Assembly: GCF_013248975.1 (NCBI RefSeq)
Contig: NZ_JABRWH010000001.1
Coordinates: forward strand, 868,001-932,000
Source of the DNA: Neobacillus endophyticus
Lineage (GTDB): Bacteria > Bacillota > Bacilli > Bacillales > Cytobacillaceae
DNA length: 64,000 bases
Direction: 5' to 3'
Part shown: in pieces, positions 25,287 to 34,392 of the stretch
How the letters are laid out: each line of letters opens with the position of its first letter
How positions within the stretch are numbered: the stretch's first letter is position 1
The notes under the pieces: generated by a model
Seen by the model: the letters and a program-made list of their open reading frames with translations, nothing else
Databases searched by the model: none
Told to the model about the DNA's origin: nothing
Position numbers and translations under genes: made by a program

Positions 25287-25342
25287 TGTCCACTGGAGGC
25301 GGACAAAACAGGGAATTTGTCCACGGGCGGTGCCTGACACCC
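25287..25342 (-). repeat. GTGTCAGGCACC element, long form (type B)
   Basis: Minus-strand reading: GGGTGTCAGGCACCGCC, then CGTGGACAAA, a short spacer, TTTTGTCC and CAGTGGACA. It lies between the 3' ends of the vanY-like and TelA-family genes. Composition flips: 20 G / 36 C in 25081-25200 and 35 G / 23 C in 25441-25560. Confidence 0.9.
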
Positions 25343-25360
25343 AAAAGACAAAAAAGAAAA

Positions 25361-25401
25361 AAGGGCAGGAACGCTAGCAATGCTACAATGTTCCTGCCCT
25401 T
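25361..25401. terminator. Strong bidirectional terminator
   Basis: AAGGGCAGGAAC and GTTCCTGCCCTT, a 12-bp stem flanked by A and T runs, between convergent genes. Confidence 0.88.
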
Positions 25402-25407
25402 TTAATT

Positions 25408-26586
25408 TTATTTGCCTTTGATTTCAAGCAGTTTTTGTTTGAGTTCGGTTTCCATGGTGACGAGTTCTTGTTCGGCGATGCGCCGTTTGTGTCGGCCTTC
25501 TTCCTGGATCCGTAATGTTTCTTCGAGAGTAGTAATTAGGTTGGCTTGCGTCTTTTTCAGTGTTTCAATGTCAACAAGGCCGCGCTCGTTTTCTTTTGCC
25601 GTTTCGATTGTATTGGTTTTAAGCATTTCCGCATTTTTTAATAATAATTCGTTCGTCGTTTTCGATACTTGCTTTTGGGCTTCAACTGCGTGCCGCTGGC
25701 GAATCAACGTCAGAGCTATCGCGACTTGATTTTTCCAAAGTGGAATAGCGGTCATGATCGACGACTGAATTTTTTCCACTAAGGCCTGATTCGTGTTTTG
25801 AATTAGCCGTATTTGCGGCGCACTTTGAATCGTAATTTCCCGGCTTAACTTTAAATCATGCAATCGCTTATCCAAACGATCGGCAAATTGCATCATATCA
25901 TTTACCTCTTGGAATTTCATTTGATCGTTGGTTGCTTCGGCCACTTTTTTTAATTGAGGTATCTCTTTTTCATGCATGTCTTCGAGCTTGATTTCTCCTG
26001 CCGCGATGTAAATATTTAAAGCATGGAAATATTCCTTATTGGTTTCATAAAGCTGCTCTAATAGCTTGATGTCAGATAAAAGCGCGTTTTTGCTGCGGTC
26101 AAGCTTCACGCTGATCCGATCAATTTGTGCGCCTGTTTTTTGATATTTGGAAAGCACCTCTTGCAGCGATCCGGATATTTTTCCAAAAATACGCCCAAAA
26201 AAGGATGGCTTACCATCCTTTAGCTCGTCCGGATTTACATCATTCAGCCTTTTCATGAGGTCGCTAATGATTTCCCCAATTTCACCCACGTCCTTGTTTT
26301 GGACGTGCTCGAGCATGGTCTGAGAAAAGGATAACAGCTTGCCTTGTGCCTGGGTTCCATATTGGATCATGGCTTGATGGTTAGCTGGATCGATTTGCTG
26401 GGCAAGCTGCAAGGCTTTTTCCCGATGTTCCTCTGGAATCACATCAATCAATTTTACCGGCTTAGCCTCATTTGTTTGAACTACTGGGCTTTTTGCAGGT
26501 CCAAAGCCATCACCAAAAGGATCTGCGAGGATATCATCCAAAAAGCCTTCAGATTTATTGTTTAGGCCTGAATTATTTTCACTCAT
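25408..26586 (-). CDS. TelA-family toxic anion resistance protein
   Basis: About 392 residues, TelA/KlaA family (tellurite-resistance-associated), cytoplasmic and largely coiled coil. The N-terminus is acidic with a [13 protein letters not shown] segment; long helical stretches follow ([56 protein letters not shown]), the last being the conserved family block. I place the start at ATG 26586 behind AGGTGG. Its ATG overlaps the stop of the upstream XpaC-like gene by four bases, the usual TelA-XpaC pairing in Bacillaceae. Molecular function is not established for the family. Confidence 0.9.
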   Translation of the reverse strand: MSENNSGLNNKSEGFLDDILADPFGDGFGPAKSPVVQTNEAKPVKLIDVIPEEHREKALQLAQQIDPANHQAMIQYGTQAQGKLLSFSQTMLEHVQNKDVGEIGEIISDLMKRLNDVNPDELKDGKPSFFGRIFGKISGSLQEVLSKYQKTGAQIDRISVKLDRSKNALLSDIKLLEQLYETNKEYFHALNIYIAAGEIKLEDMHEKEIPQLKKVAEATNDQMKFQEVNDMMQFADRLDKRLHDLKLSREITIQSAPQIRLIQNTNQALVEKIQSSIMTAIPLWKNQVAIALTLIRQRHAVEAQKQVSKTTNELLLKNAEMLKTNTIETAKENERGLVDIETLKKTQANLITTLEETLRIQEEGRHKRRIAEQELVTMETELKQKLLEIKGK

Positions 26587-27239
26587 TTTAACCACCTGTT
26601 CTCTTCCGGAAATTTCGCATCTTTTTGTTTATTAATAGTATGCTTTGCAACATCTATTTCAAAATTAAGCGTATCGATATCATTCGAAACGACTTGATAT
26701 AAATCCTCTTCTAACACCTTGGTTAATTCATTAAGGGTTTGTCTGGTTTCGATAAGGGATTGGTTCATCTCCAGGTTTTTCTTCGGTTGAGCAGAAAGGA
26801 AATTATATTTTTCCGTCAGTTCAACAACGGAATCAAGATGGGAAAAATAAAATGGCTCTGCCTTGTAAAAACGCTTTGGTTCTTTCAATGCCATTTTTTG
26901 TATTTTCTTAGTAACCCTCATGATATCTATGCGTTGTTTAACGGATGAAAGATCACGAATCGTTAACAGTGATTTATTGAGGCGACGGATTTTTTTACTA
27001 GCTTCTGCCAAGTTTTTTCGAATGTAACGATATTCCTTCATTGATAACTGATGTTTTTTTAAAAAAATGGAGCTCATGATAAGCGCCAAAATAATATGGA
27101 CTGCTATGCCACCTGCAATGGCATACCCAAACGCTGGCAGGATATGTTGATGAAAAACGAAACTACTGATCAGTCCGGTTAATATTGTAACGGGAATGGC
27201 CACAAATGAACGAATAATAAATGACAAAATCGGATTCAT
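26583..27239 (-). CDS. XpaC-like membrane protein
   Basis: About 218 residues from ATG 27239 with AGGAG upstream. Two N-terminal membrane helices ([20 protein letters not shown] and [20 protein letters not shown]), then a long cytoplasmic coiled-coil domain typical of the 5-bromo-4-chloroindolyl phosphate hydrolysis protein family ([20 protein letters not shown]). Despite the family name no phosphatase motif is visible. Co-transcribed with the TelA-family gene, probably forming a membrane-associated complex (inference). Confidence 0.85.
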   Translation of the reverse strand: MNPILSFIIRSFVAIPVTILTGLISSFVFHQHILPAFGYAIAGGIAVHIILALIMSSIFLKKHQLSMKEYRYIRKNLAEASKKIRRLNKSLLTIRDLSSVKQRIDIMRVTKKIQKMALKEPKRFYKAEPFYFSHLDSVVELTEKYNFLSAQPKKNLEMNQSLIETRQTLNELTKVLEEDLYQVVSNDIDTLNFEIDVAKHTINKQKDAKFPEENRWLK

Positions 27240-27446
27240 AATAATCGACTCCTGACTATAATCCTTTCTATACATACGCTCCATAAAAACGAATGTTTCG
27301 CATTCCCCGGCAAAAAGTCTGCTGCAACAGAAACTAATCGTTCTTATTACTTCCACAATACACCAAAAATCTCCTCCTTTCCATAGACCTCAAGCGGAAA
27401 TAAAACTAAGACCTAAGACGGATAAGGAGAAATTGATTGTGATTTT

Positions 27447-27466
27447 TTCACATGGTGCCTGACACC
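27447..27466 (-). repeat. Half element of the GTGTCAGGCACC family
   Basis: TTCACATGGTGCCTGACACC, one arm of the compact palindrome, between the XpaC-like and VOC genes. The + strand is C/A-rich to its left and G/T-rich to its right. Confidence 0.85.
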
Positions 27467-27510
27467 GTAGAACGGAGTTTCTTTTCCAGATAAAGTCTGT
27501 CGTGAATTAA

Positions 27511-27897
27511 TTAATTTTCGTAGATTTCGATTGGCAGGTCATCCGGGTCAGCAAAAAACGTGAATTTCTTGTTTGTTAATGGGTCTATACGAACAGATTC
27601 GACATTTATTTGCTCTTTTTTTAAATAAATGACAGCTTCTTCGATATTGTCTACTTCAAATGCGATGTGCCTTAATCCCGCTGCTTCAGGATAACTCGTA
27701 CGCACAGGGGGCTCAGGAAATGAAAATAACTCAATTTGATATTGGCCATTCACTTCCAGGTCAAGTTTATAAGAATTCCGCTCCGCTCGAAAGACCTCAT
27801 TCATTGGCTTTAGTCCCAAAATTCGCACATAAAAATCTTTGGACCTCTCATAATCAGAACAAATTATAGCAACATGATGAATCTTCTTTAACTTCAT
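27511..27897 (-). CDS. VOC-family (glyoxalase-like) protein
   Basis: 128 residues, one vicinal-oxygen-chelate module. HHVAIICSDYERSKDFYVRI opens the first beta-alpha-beta unit, QIELFSF supplies a Glu, GLRHIAFEVDNIEEA a His and LPIEIYEN a final Glu: the four-ligand metal site of glyoxalase I-like proteins. Close in length to YwbC/GloA2-type proteins of Bacillus. A lactoylglutathione lyase or related isomerase is possible; substrate unknown. AGGAGG-type ribosome binding site upstream of ATG 27897. Confidence 0.85.
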   Translation of the reverse strand: MKLKKIHHVAIICSDYERSKDFYVRILGLKPMNEVFRAERNSYKLDLEVNGQYQIELFSFPEPPVRTSYPEAAGLRHIAFEVDNIEEAVIYLKKEQINVESVRIDPLTNKKFTFFADPDDLPIEIYEN

Positions 27898-27922
27898 AAC
27901 ATTATCCCTCCTAAAATAACTC

Positions 27923-28016
27923 GCCGACTGGCATGCCCGGCAGGGTGAAGACAGAGGCGTAGTTGTCCTTATGCCTGATAGGCAAGTTATGCTTTCCTAT
28001 CGGCCAAAAAACTACC
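27923..28016. repeat. Dispersed repeat, CGCCGACTGGC...GAAGACAGAGGCGTAGT family
   Basis: Shares CGCCGACTGGC and GAAGACAGAGGCGTAGTT, and later CTTATG and AAGTTAT, with 59769-59885. I recognise this non-coding repeat as widespread in Bacillaceae genomes. It lies upstream of the VOC gene. Confidence 0.7.
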
Positions 28017-28104
28017 CCCTTGCCTCAAAACCAATACAAGGGGGTCTATAAAACTTCCTAAGCCAAAACACACAAAGCCCCATCAGAACAATGTTCACTG
28101 TGAA

Positions 28105-28174
28105 GTGTCCACCCTACGAGGACAAAAGGCGAAAATGTCCACGCGTGGTGCCTGACACCTTAAATGACACCTTA
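28105..28174 (-). repeat. GTGTCAGGCACC element, long form (type B), starting at the wecB stop codon
   Basis: Minus-strand reading: TAAGGTGTCATTTAAGGTGT, CAGGCACC, ACGCGTGGACA, spacer, TTTTGTCC, GGGTGGACA. The first TAA is the stop codon of wecB. GGTGTCA occurs twice, 12 bases apart. Same arrangement as 49530-49600. Confidence 0.92.
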
Positions 28175-29311
28175 AAAATCCTGCGGCCGCTCCTTGTTAA
28201 TTCCGAAGTGGTAGAGGATGGCGTCGACGATTCGTTTGGAGGCGCTGCCGTCACCGTACGGGTTGGAGGATTTTGCCATTTTGTCGTGGGCTGCCTTTTC
28301 TGATAGTAGTTCGTCTGCGAGGCTGAAGATCGTTTCTTCTTCTATGCCGGCAAGTTTCAATGTTCCAGCCTCAATACCTTCTGGACGTTCAGTTGTGTCA
28401 CGTAATACAAGTACAGGTACGCCAAGTGATGGAGCCTCTTCCTGAACACCGCCAGAATCCGTTAAAATCAAGTAAGCTCTGGAGGCAAAGTTATGGAAAT
28501 CAATGACGTCTAATGGTTCGATCAAGTGAATGCGCTCATTATCGCCAAGCACTCTCCCAGCAATTTCTCTAACAACTGGGTTCATGTGCACTGGGTAAAC
28601 CACTTGTACATCCTGATGTTTTTCCACAACTCTTCTAATTGCACGGAACATATTCTCCATTGGCTCTCCCAGATTTTCACGTCGATGTGCTGTCATTAAA
28701 ACTAATCGGTCAGACCCAATCTTATCTAAAACGGGATGGTTATAATTCGGTTTAACAGTAGTTTTTAAAGCATCGATCGCCGTATTCCCCGTAATAAAAA
28801 TAGATTCTTCTTTTTTATTTTCAACTAAAAGATTGCGTTTTGATTGAATGGTCGGCGAAAAATGAAGATCAGCCAAAACTCCGGTCAACTGCCGGTTCAT
28901 TTCCTCCGGATATGGAGAATACTTGTTATGTGTCCGCAATCCTGCCTCCACATGCCCAATCGGAATCTGGTGATAAAAAGCAGCCAAACTAGCAACAAAA
29001 GTCGTTGTCGTATCGCCATGAACTAACACCAGATCCGGTTTAACTTCCTCCAAAACTTGACTAAGCCCATTTAAACTACGGGTTGTCACTCCAATTAATG
29101 ATTGACGTTCCTTCATAATATTTAAATCATAATCCGGAGTGATTTCAAAGATATGTAAAACTTGGTCCAACATTTCCCGGTGCTGTGCTGTCACTGTAAC
29201 GATGGATTGAATTTGATCCGGATACTTTTCCAATTCCTTCACCAGCGGTGCCATCTTAATAGCTTCCGGTCTTGTTCCAAAAATCGTCATTATTTTTAAC
29301 TGTTTATTCAT
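28172..29311 (-). CDS. wecB: UDP-N-acetylglucosamine 2-epimerase (non-hydrolysing)
   Basis: Interconverts UDP-GlcNAc and UDP-ManNAc, the precursor for teichoic acid linkage units and other surface polymers. About 379 residues from ATG 29311 behind TGGAGG. Motifs: MTIFGTRPEAIKMAPLV, VTAQHREMLDQVL (allosteric/active site), LVHGDTTTTF, GHVEAGLRTHNKYSPYPEEM (catalytic acidic residues), TAHRRENLG, PVHMNPVVRE, TDSGGVQEEAPSLGVP and RDTTERPEG. Full length. The stop codon is contributed by the adjoining repeat element. Distinct from the pathway-specific paralogue at 5653. Confidence 0.93.
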   Translation of the reverse strand: MNKQLKIMTIFGTRPEAIKMAPLVKELEKYPDQIQSIVTVTAQHREMLDQVLHIFEITPDYDLNIMKERQSLIGVTTRSLNGLSQVLEEVKPDLVLVHGDTTTTFVASLAAFYHQIPIGHVEAGLRTHNKYSPYPEEMNRQLTGVLADLHFSPTIQSKRNLLVENKKEESIFITGNTAIDALKTTVKPNYNHPVLDKIGSDRLVLMTAHRRENLGEPMENMFRAIRRVVEKHQDVQVVYPVHMNPVVREIAGRVLGDNERIHLIEPLDVIDFHNFASRAYLILTDSGGVQEEAPSLGVPVLVLRDTTERPEGIEAGTLKLAGIEEETIFSLADELLSEKAAHDKMAKSSNPYGDGSASKRIVDAILYHFGINKERPQDF

Positions 29312-29535
29312 AAGGACCTCCAAGTAATCTTTCTATACCCTCTATTAACAAAAATGTTCAACAATTTTTCAAATGTTGGGTTTAACATTGCTTTTTAAAA
29401 AAATCAAGTCTTTCAGTTCATTAACATAATAACAAAATAGACCAAAAGGGGAAAGCTGACAGGTTCATTTAGTATGACTTCTTTTTTATTATAGCTGTGT
29501 TAAAGGAGATTGTTGATTTTCTATACCTGTAAGAT

Positions 29536-29711
29536 TGGAGCGGAAGGCGCGAGACTTCTCGAAAAATGATTACGCACTTCCTTTGTGAGTGAGCGAATTC
29601 AATGTTGTCATTCCATATCCTGCAGAAGTACGGGACTGGGGAGACCCTGCAGGCGCTTTAGGTACCGAGGGTGCTTCCCTAACTGCTCGTGCCTTGAGCG
29701 GAAATCAACAG
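29536..29711 (+). repeat. Dispersed Bacillaceae repeat, GCGGAAGGC...GCGGAAATCAAC family
   Basis: Begins GGAGCGGAAGGCGCGAGACT, contains GGGACTGGGGAGACCCTGC and ends GCCTTGAGCGGAAATCAACA. A shorter inverted relative is at 4688-4834. It fills most of the 500-base gap before the amidase gene; no gene is visible there. Confidence 0.8.
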
Positions 29712-29817
29712 CGAGGTCTAAAACAGCCTTTAATATAAGAAATAAACCCAATACAAGCCTAAGCCCTAACCATTTGTTCATTTTTTGCATAAATAATAAA
29801 TAAAGGAGTGGATAAGC

Positions 29818-31062
29818 ATGAACTTTATTCAACGTCTTATTCCGGCTTCCAATACTAAGACACGGCCAGGAATACCGATGGTTCCTAAATACTTGACCAT
29901 TCATGAAACTGATAATACAGATGCCGGAGCGGATGCCGCGGCTCACGAACGCCTGCAGGAACGCGGGAATGACCGAACAGCCTCCTGGCATCTAACTATT
30001 GATGACCATGAGATGATCCAGTCCATCCCCTTTGACGAAGTGGCGTGGGCTGCCGGTGATGGGCCAAATGGACCAGGTAATCGAACTTCCATTCATATTG
30101 AAATGTGTGTAAATTCAGACGGAAATTATGAAAAAACAGTTTCAAATACAGTGGAAGCCGTTCAATTTTTAATGAATAAATTCAGTATCCCAATCGACCA
30201 TGTGGTTCCTCACAAGCATTGGTCCGGAAAGGATTGCCCTAGAAACTTGCTGCCAAGATGGGCTCAGTTCATTAAACGATGCCAAGGCGGAGTAGATGGC
30301 TGGATCAACCAAGATGGCAAGTGGTATTTTTACCAGGAAGAGAAAAAGCAGACGGGTTGGGTAAAAGATAAAAGTAAATGGTATTATCTCGATGCCAGTG
30401 GTGTTATGAAGACTGGCTGGGTATTGATTGACAATAAGTGGTACTACTTTGACTCAAGTGGTGCAATGCGATCCGGTTGGATTAAAGTAGGAAATAAGTG
30501 GTATTATTTAAATTTCGATGGGTCCATGAGAACGGGCTGGCTCAAATTTAACTCCAAATGGTATTTTATGAAACCAAACGGAGAAATGGCGATAGGCTGG
30601 ATTCAGGATAAAGGCAAATGGTATTATCTTGATCCAGACGGTTCCATGGTGACCGGAACACATATCATTAGCGGAAAAAAATATACCTTTGAACTGAACG
30701 GGGCATTGGTAGAAGAAGGAACGAATCGTCCCCCGGCTGTAAGCAGCACTGGAAATAATACTGACAGCAGCAAAAATGGAGACGGTGCACAAACGATCGC
30801 GTCATCAAGCGGAAGTGCGAATGACGGAATACCATCTCAACCCACTGCTCCAACAGGCGGTGTCACGGATATAAGCAACAGTGTGGCCTTCGATCAAAAT
30901 AGAGAAAACCAAAACAAAATCATCACACAAGCCAATTCAAATGACGTGAAAAATGATGAAACCCGAACGGTTAGCAGCCTCAGCAACCAAACTCAGACAA
31001 CTCCAACAGAAACTACTCAGACAAGCGAAAATCAAAACAACCCCATTATCGGAAACCCTTAA
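29818..31062 (+). CDS. N-acetylmuramoyl-L-alanine amidase (Amidase_2) with wall-binding repeats
   Basis: 414 residues. Amidase_2 domain at the N-terminus: LTIHETDNTDAGADA (zinc His), TASWHLTIDDHEMIQSIPFD, SIHIEMCVN and PHKHWSGKDCPRNLL (second zinc His and Cys), as in CwlA/XlyA-type enzymes. About six choline-binding-type repeats follow (GWINQDGKWYFY through GWIQDKGKWYYL), then a 120-residue Ser/Thr/Gln/Asn-rich tail. No classical signal peptide, so release may need a holin, lysis or a non-classical route. AAAGGAGTGG ribosome binding site. Shares its repeat type with three other proteins in the window. Confidence 0.9.
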   Translation: MNFIQRLIPASNTKTRPGIPMVPKYLTIHETDNTDAGADAAAHERLQERGNDRTASWHLTIDDHEMIQSIPFDEVAWAAGDGPNGPGNRTSIHIEMCVNSDGNYEKTVSNTVEAVQFLMNKFSIPIDHVVPHKHWSGKDCPRNLLPRWAQFIKRCQGGVDGWINQDGKWYFYQEEKKQTGWVKDKSKWYYLDASGVMKTGWVLIDNKWYYFDSSGAMRSGWIKVGNKWYYLNFDGSMRTGWLKFNSKWYFMKPNGEMAIGWIQDKGKWYYLDPDGSMVTGTHIISGKKYTFELNGALVEEGTNRPPAVSSTGNNTDSSKNGDGAQTIASSSGSANDGIPSQPTAPTGGVTDISNSVAFDQNRENQNKIITQANSNDVKNDETRTVSSLSNQTQTTPTETTQTSENQNNPIIGNP

Positions 31063-31080
31063 CAAAAAATCAATCATACA

Positions 31081-31111
31081 AAGCCTGCCTCACTCCGAAG
31101 CAGGCTTTTTC
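31081..31111 (+). terminator. Amidase gene terminator
   Basis: AAGCCTGC, loop, GCAGGCTT followed by TTTC. Confidence 0.85.
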
Positions 31112-31139
31112 TAAATCGAAGAGCACATCTTGCACCGCT

Positions 31140-31206
31140 GTCCACCCCACGTGGACAAAACAGGTAAAATGTACACGTGCGGTGCCTGACACCATATTGA
31201 CACCAT
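31140..31206 (-). repeat. GTGTCAGGCACC element, long form (type B)
   Basis: Minus-strand reading: ATGGTGTCAATATGGTGTCA, GGCACC, GCACGTGTACA, spacer, TTTTGTCC, GGGTGGACA. GGTGTCA is doubled. The amidase 3' end to the left is C/A-rich, the protease 5' end to the right is G/T-rich. Confidence 0.9.
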
Positions 31207-31305
31207 ATCTCTTTAAATTTTATTGTACAATATTCCGTTTCGCTCATTGGGGAATATACTTGTTATGGATTTCAAAAATTCCAAAATAGGGAGAGTGGGG
31301 TTTAT

Positions 31306-32685
31306 TTGAAGAAGCGGGCCTATATTACTATTCCAATTAGTTTGTTGCTTGTGGCTATGATGGTGACTTCATTTGTTCTAATTAATATAAAGCCCTCTGC
31401 CGGGAGTATTTCTCAAGCACAAAAACTTGCTGAATATTCGAAGCCTGCAGTGGTAAGGATTGTCGATTATGCGATCGTGACTTGGCAGTTCAATGATTAT
31501 AATCCTGAGGTTACTGCTGTTTTTAATCAATTGCAAAATCAAACGCTTGTTGGAGGTTCGGGTTCTGGAGCCATCATCAGTTCTGATGGCTACATTGTGA
31601 CTAATGCACATGTCGTCGAGTTATCGCAAATGTCAAACCAGGAGATTGCCAATACGGCATTTAAACAATTGGTAACCGTTATGGCTAATTACTTTAAAGC
31701 GGATTATAACACTGTTTACAATTATTTGGTTGTATATACGAAATATCAAAACATTGAAAAACACACAAAAGTTTATTTGCCTGGCGGTGATAAATTTGAT
31801 GGCGAAATTAAAACCTATAGTCCTCCAATAGGTCAAGGTAAAGACGTTGCAGTACTGAAAATCGAAGAAAAAAACCTTCCAACACTACCTCTCGGGAATT
31901 CTGATAACATCCAAAACCAAGATAGTATTTGGGTCATCGGCTATCCTGCTGCAGCTGATTCAGAAATTTTATCTCCTGCTTCATCACTCGTATCTACCAT
32001 GAACGAAGGACAAATTTCTGCGACGACAAAAACAACAGAACAAGGCAGCCCGGTCATTCAAATAAATGCAGCAGCCACACACGGAAACAGCGGCGGGCCT
32101 GTCATTAATGATAAGGGACAGATCATTGGCTTACTAACCTTTAGAGGCGATACAGTAAACGGCCAAGAAGTTCAAGGGTTCAATTTCGCTGTTCCAGTTA
32201 ATACGGTTAAAGAATTTGTCAATCAAGCAGGGGTTAAAAATACAAGCAGCGATGTAGATCAATTGTATAAAGAAGGCCTGACACTCTATTGGGGCGGCTA
32301 TTACAAAGATGCTTTAGATAAATTCGAAGCCGTTCAGCGAATATATCCTAATCACTCGGAAATTAAAAGGTATATCACTGATTCAGAGAAAAGGGTGGGC
32401 AGCAGTAAAACATTATGGTCCGATTACGCAACGACTTTTTATATTGTTGATGGTGTAGCTGGTCTTCTTATTATAATACTGCTCGTATTCACTTTTGCAT
32501 TTCGACCAAAAACCCCTGAAGTTGCGTCAGCACCCGACACAAATCCTCCACCTGCTTCAACAGCGTCTGAATCACAGGCAACCTCTCCAGAGAACACATT
32601 GGCCAGCCTAGCCAAAGACGGAAAAATCGACATGCAGGACCTGCTCAACACCCTGCAAGAACAACAGAAAAAACAACAGCAATAA
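31306..32685 (+). CDS. Membrane-anchored trypsin-like serine protease without PDZ domain
   Basis: 459 residues; TTG start behind AGGGAGAGTGGGG. An N-terminal signal anchor, then an extracytoplasmic HtrA-like protease domain with the complete triad: TNAHVV (His), GKDVAVLKI (Asp) and HGNSGGPV (Ser). Instead of a PDZ domain there is a short TPR-like segment (YKEGLTLYWGGYYKDALDKF), a second transmembrane helix near residue 380 (VAGLLIIILLVFTFAF) and a cytoplasmic Pro/Ser/Gln-rich tail ending in DLLNTLQEQQKKQQQ. The two-helix arrangement with a cytosolic tail is not that of HtrA/HtrB. An insertion of about 70 residues after the His motif is also unusual. Confidence 0.8.
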   Translation: MKKRAYITIPISLLLVAMMVTSFVLINIKPSAGSISQAQKLAEYSKPAVVRIVDYAIVTWQFNDYNPEVTAVFNQLQNQTLVGGSGSGAIISSDGYIVTNAHVVELSQMSNQEIANTAFKQLVTVMANYFKADYNTVYNYLVVYTKYQNIEKHTKVYLPGGDKFDGEIKTYSPPIGQGKDVAVLKIEEKNLPTLPLGNSDNIQNQDSIWVIGYPAAADSEILSPASSLVSTMNEGQISATTKTTEQGSPVIQINAAATHGNSGGPVINDKGQIIGLLTFRGDTVNGQEVQGFNFAVPVNTVKEFVNQAGVKNTSSDVDQLYKEGLTLYWGGYYKDALDKFEAVQRIYPNHSEIKRYITDSEKRVGSSKTLWSDYATTFYIVDGVAGLLIIILLVFTFAFRPKTPEVASAPDTNPPPASTASESQATSPENTLASLAKDGKIDMQDLLNTLQEQQKKQQQ

Positions 32686-32718
32686 AACAATGAATAACAC
32701 TTCACCTATAGAGATTAT

Positions 32719-32783
32719 AGTGCCTGACACTTATACACTGTCCTCCACGGGCGCACATTTGTCCACGCGTGGTGCCTGAAACC
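32719..32783 (-). repeat. GTGTCAGGCACC element, long form (diverged)
   Basis: GTGCCTGACAC at one end and GGTGCCTGAAACC at the other, with GTGGACAAA and GGACAGT between on the minus strand. Lies between convergent genes. Flanks: 18 G / 32 C in 32581-32690 and 46 G / 18 C in 32881-33000. Confidence 0.85.
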
Positions 32784-32814
32784 AATACCAGATAAAATAA
32801 TAATGCTATGATAT

Positions 32815-32866
32815 AAAAATGCTTGGGGATATCCATTTGCAAATGGTTGTTCCCACAGCATTTTTT
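32815..32866. terminator. Long bidirectional hairpin between protease and comM
   Basis: AAAAATGCT pairs with AGCATTTTTT, GGGA with TCCC, and the centre is CCATTTGCAAATGG. T runs on both strands. Confidence 0.8.
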
Positions 32867-32871
32867 CGGTT

Positions 32872-34392
32872 TTAGCGGTGCTTGCTGGATGGCCCGCTAT
32901 GGAGTTTGAGAGCTTGAATTATGCTTTGGTCGGTGATGTTCGGGTTTGCTTGCAGGTCGGAGATGGTGCGGGCGAGTCGAAGGATTTTGATGTGAGCACG
33001 GTTGCTCCATCCTTTCTTCATTAGATATTTCTGGATACTGTTTTGCTGCTCCATTTTCAAAGCGATGTTTTTCATTAGAACTTCGTACGGCACCCTGCCA
33101 TTGCAAATTTCTTTTCCATAACGGTCATATTGTCGTTCTCTGGCTTCCTCTACTCGTCTTCGGATCGTATTTGACGATTCCCTCATATCTCCCATGTTTG
33201 CTAAATCGAAGTCCACAGGACTTATCATTAGCTGAATATCAAAGCGATCCCTAAGCGGTCCAGAAAGCTTGTTTTGGTAAAATTGAATTTGTTTAGGGGA
33301 ACAAGTGCAATAATGAGTATTTGAACCGGAATATCCGCAAGGGCAGGGATTCATCGCTGCAATCAAGATAAAGGAAGCAGGATACGTATTTACAGCATTT
33401 GTCCGGCTAATCGTAATGACCCCATCTTCCAATGGCTGTCTAAGCATATCCAGAGTTTTTTTTGAAAACTCTCCAATTTCATCAAGAAACAAGACACCAC
33501 GATGGGCTAAAGATATTTCGCCCGGTTTTGGATATTGACCGCCCCCGATGATGGAAACACCGGATGCAGAGTGGTGGGGGCTTCGAAATGGTGGGACACC
33601 AATCTGTCTATATGAAATTCGGCTCAATTGATACAAGCTCATCACTTCAAGCACTGCCTCTTTTGATAACGCAGGCAAAATCGACGGGAACCTGGATGCC
33701 AGAAGGCTCTTTCCACAGCCAGGCGGACCGGTCATCAGGACATGATGCTCCCCGGCAGCAGCCACTTCAAGAGCATATTTTGCATCGATATGGCCAATAA
33801 TTTGCTGAAAGTCAAAATATTCGCTACTAGCGTAGGTATCCTCCGTTTTTTTAATATATTTGGACTGTGGGAGATTGACTCGTTGCCCCGAAAGATGGCC
33901 AATCACATCTTGAAGGGATTTTACATAGATCATTTCCAAATCAAGAAAATCAAGCAACGGCAATTTTTCATCATAGGGCATATAAATCCTCCGAATTCCG
34001 AGATTTTTCGCCGCCAGTACGGCAGGTAACAGCCCTTCCACTGATTGAACAGCACCATCTAGGGATAGCGCACCAAAAAAGGCTATATTTTCTGAGGGCG
34101 CTGCCTCCAACTCACGCAAGCTTAGGAGTAAAGCAATCGCCATCGGGAGATCAAACATTGCCCCCATTTTCTTTTGGTCAGCTGGAGAGAGATTAATCGT
34201 AATCTTTTGCCCTATCAGCGTATAACCCAATGATCGGATAGCCGCATGAATCCGTTCCTTTGCCTCCTTAACAGCCATATCAGGCAGCCCGACAATTTTA
34301 AACGAATCATTTCCAACATATGTTCCTACTTCTACATTCATCCGATATCCTTCCATCCCTTTTAATCCAATACTTGTCACTTTGGCCCACAT
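32872..34392 (-). CDS. comM: ComM/YifB-family Mg-chelatase-like AAA+ ATPase
   Basis: 506 residues from ATG 34392 behind GGTGG. N-terminal ChlI/Lon-like domain (VTSIGLKGMEGYRMNVEV, KERIHAAIRSLGY, INLSPADQKK), then the AAA+ core with Walker A GPPGCGKSLLASRFPS, SPHHSASGVSIIGGG, Walker B GVLFLDEIGEFS, and AAMNPCPCGYSG with downstream Cys residues, then RFDIQLMISPV and the C-terminal lid. ComM is a branch-migration helicase acting in natural transformation. Its start overlaps the end of the upstream transposase gene by 16 bases. The last 120 coding bases are strongly skewed (G-rich on the + strand) next to a repeat element. Confidence 0.93.
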   Translation of the reverse strand: MWAKVTSIGLKGMEGYRMNVEVGTYVGNDSFKIVGLPDMAVKEAKERIHAAIRSLGYTLIGQKITINLSPADQKKMGAMFDLPMAIALLLSLRELEAAPSENIAFFGALSLDGAVQSVEGLLPAVLAAKNLGIRRIYMPYDEKLPLLDFLDLEMIYVKSLQDVIGHLSGQRVNLPQSKYIKKTEDTYASSEYFDFQQIIGHIDAKYALEVAAAGEHHVLMTGPPGCGKSLLASRFPSILPALSKEAVLEVMSLYQLSRISYRQIGVPPFRSPHHSASGVSIIGGGQYPKPGEISLAHRGVLFLDEIGEFSKKTLDMLRQPLEDGVITISRTNAVNTYPASFILIAAMNPCPCGYSGSNTHYCTCSPKQIQFYQNKLSGPLRDRFDIQLMISPVDFDLANMGDMRESSNTIRRRVEEARERQYDRYGKEICNGRVPYEVLMKNIALKMEQQNSIQKYLMKKGWSNRAHIKILRLARTISDLQANPNITDQSIIQALKLHSGPSSKHR

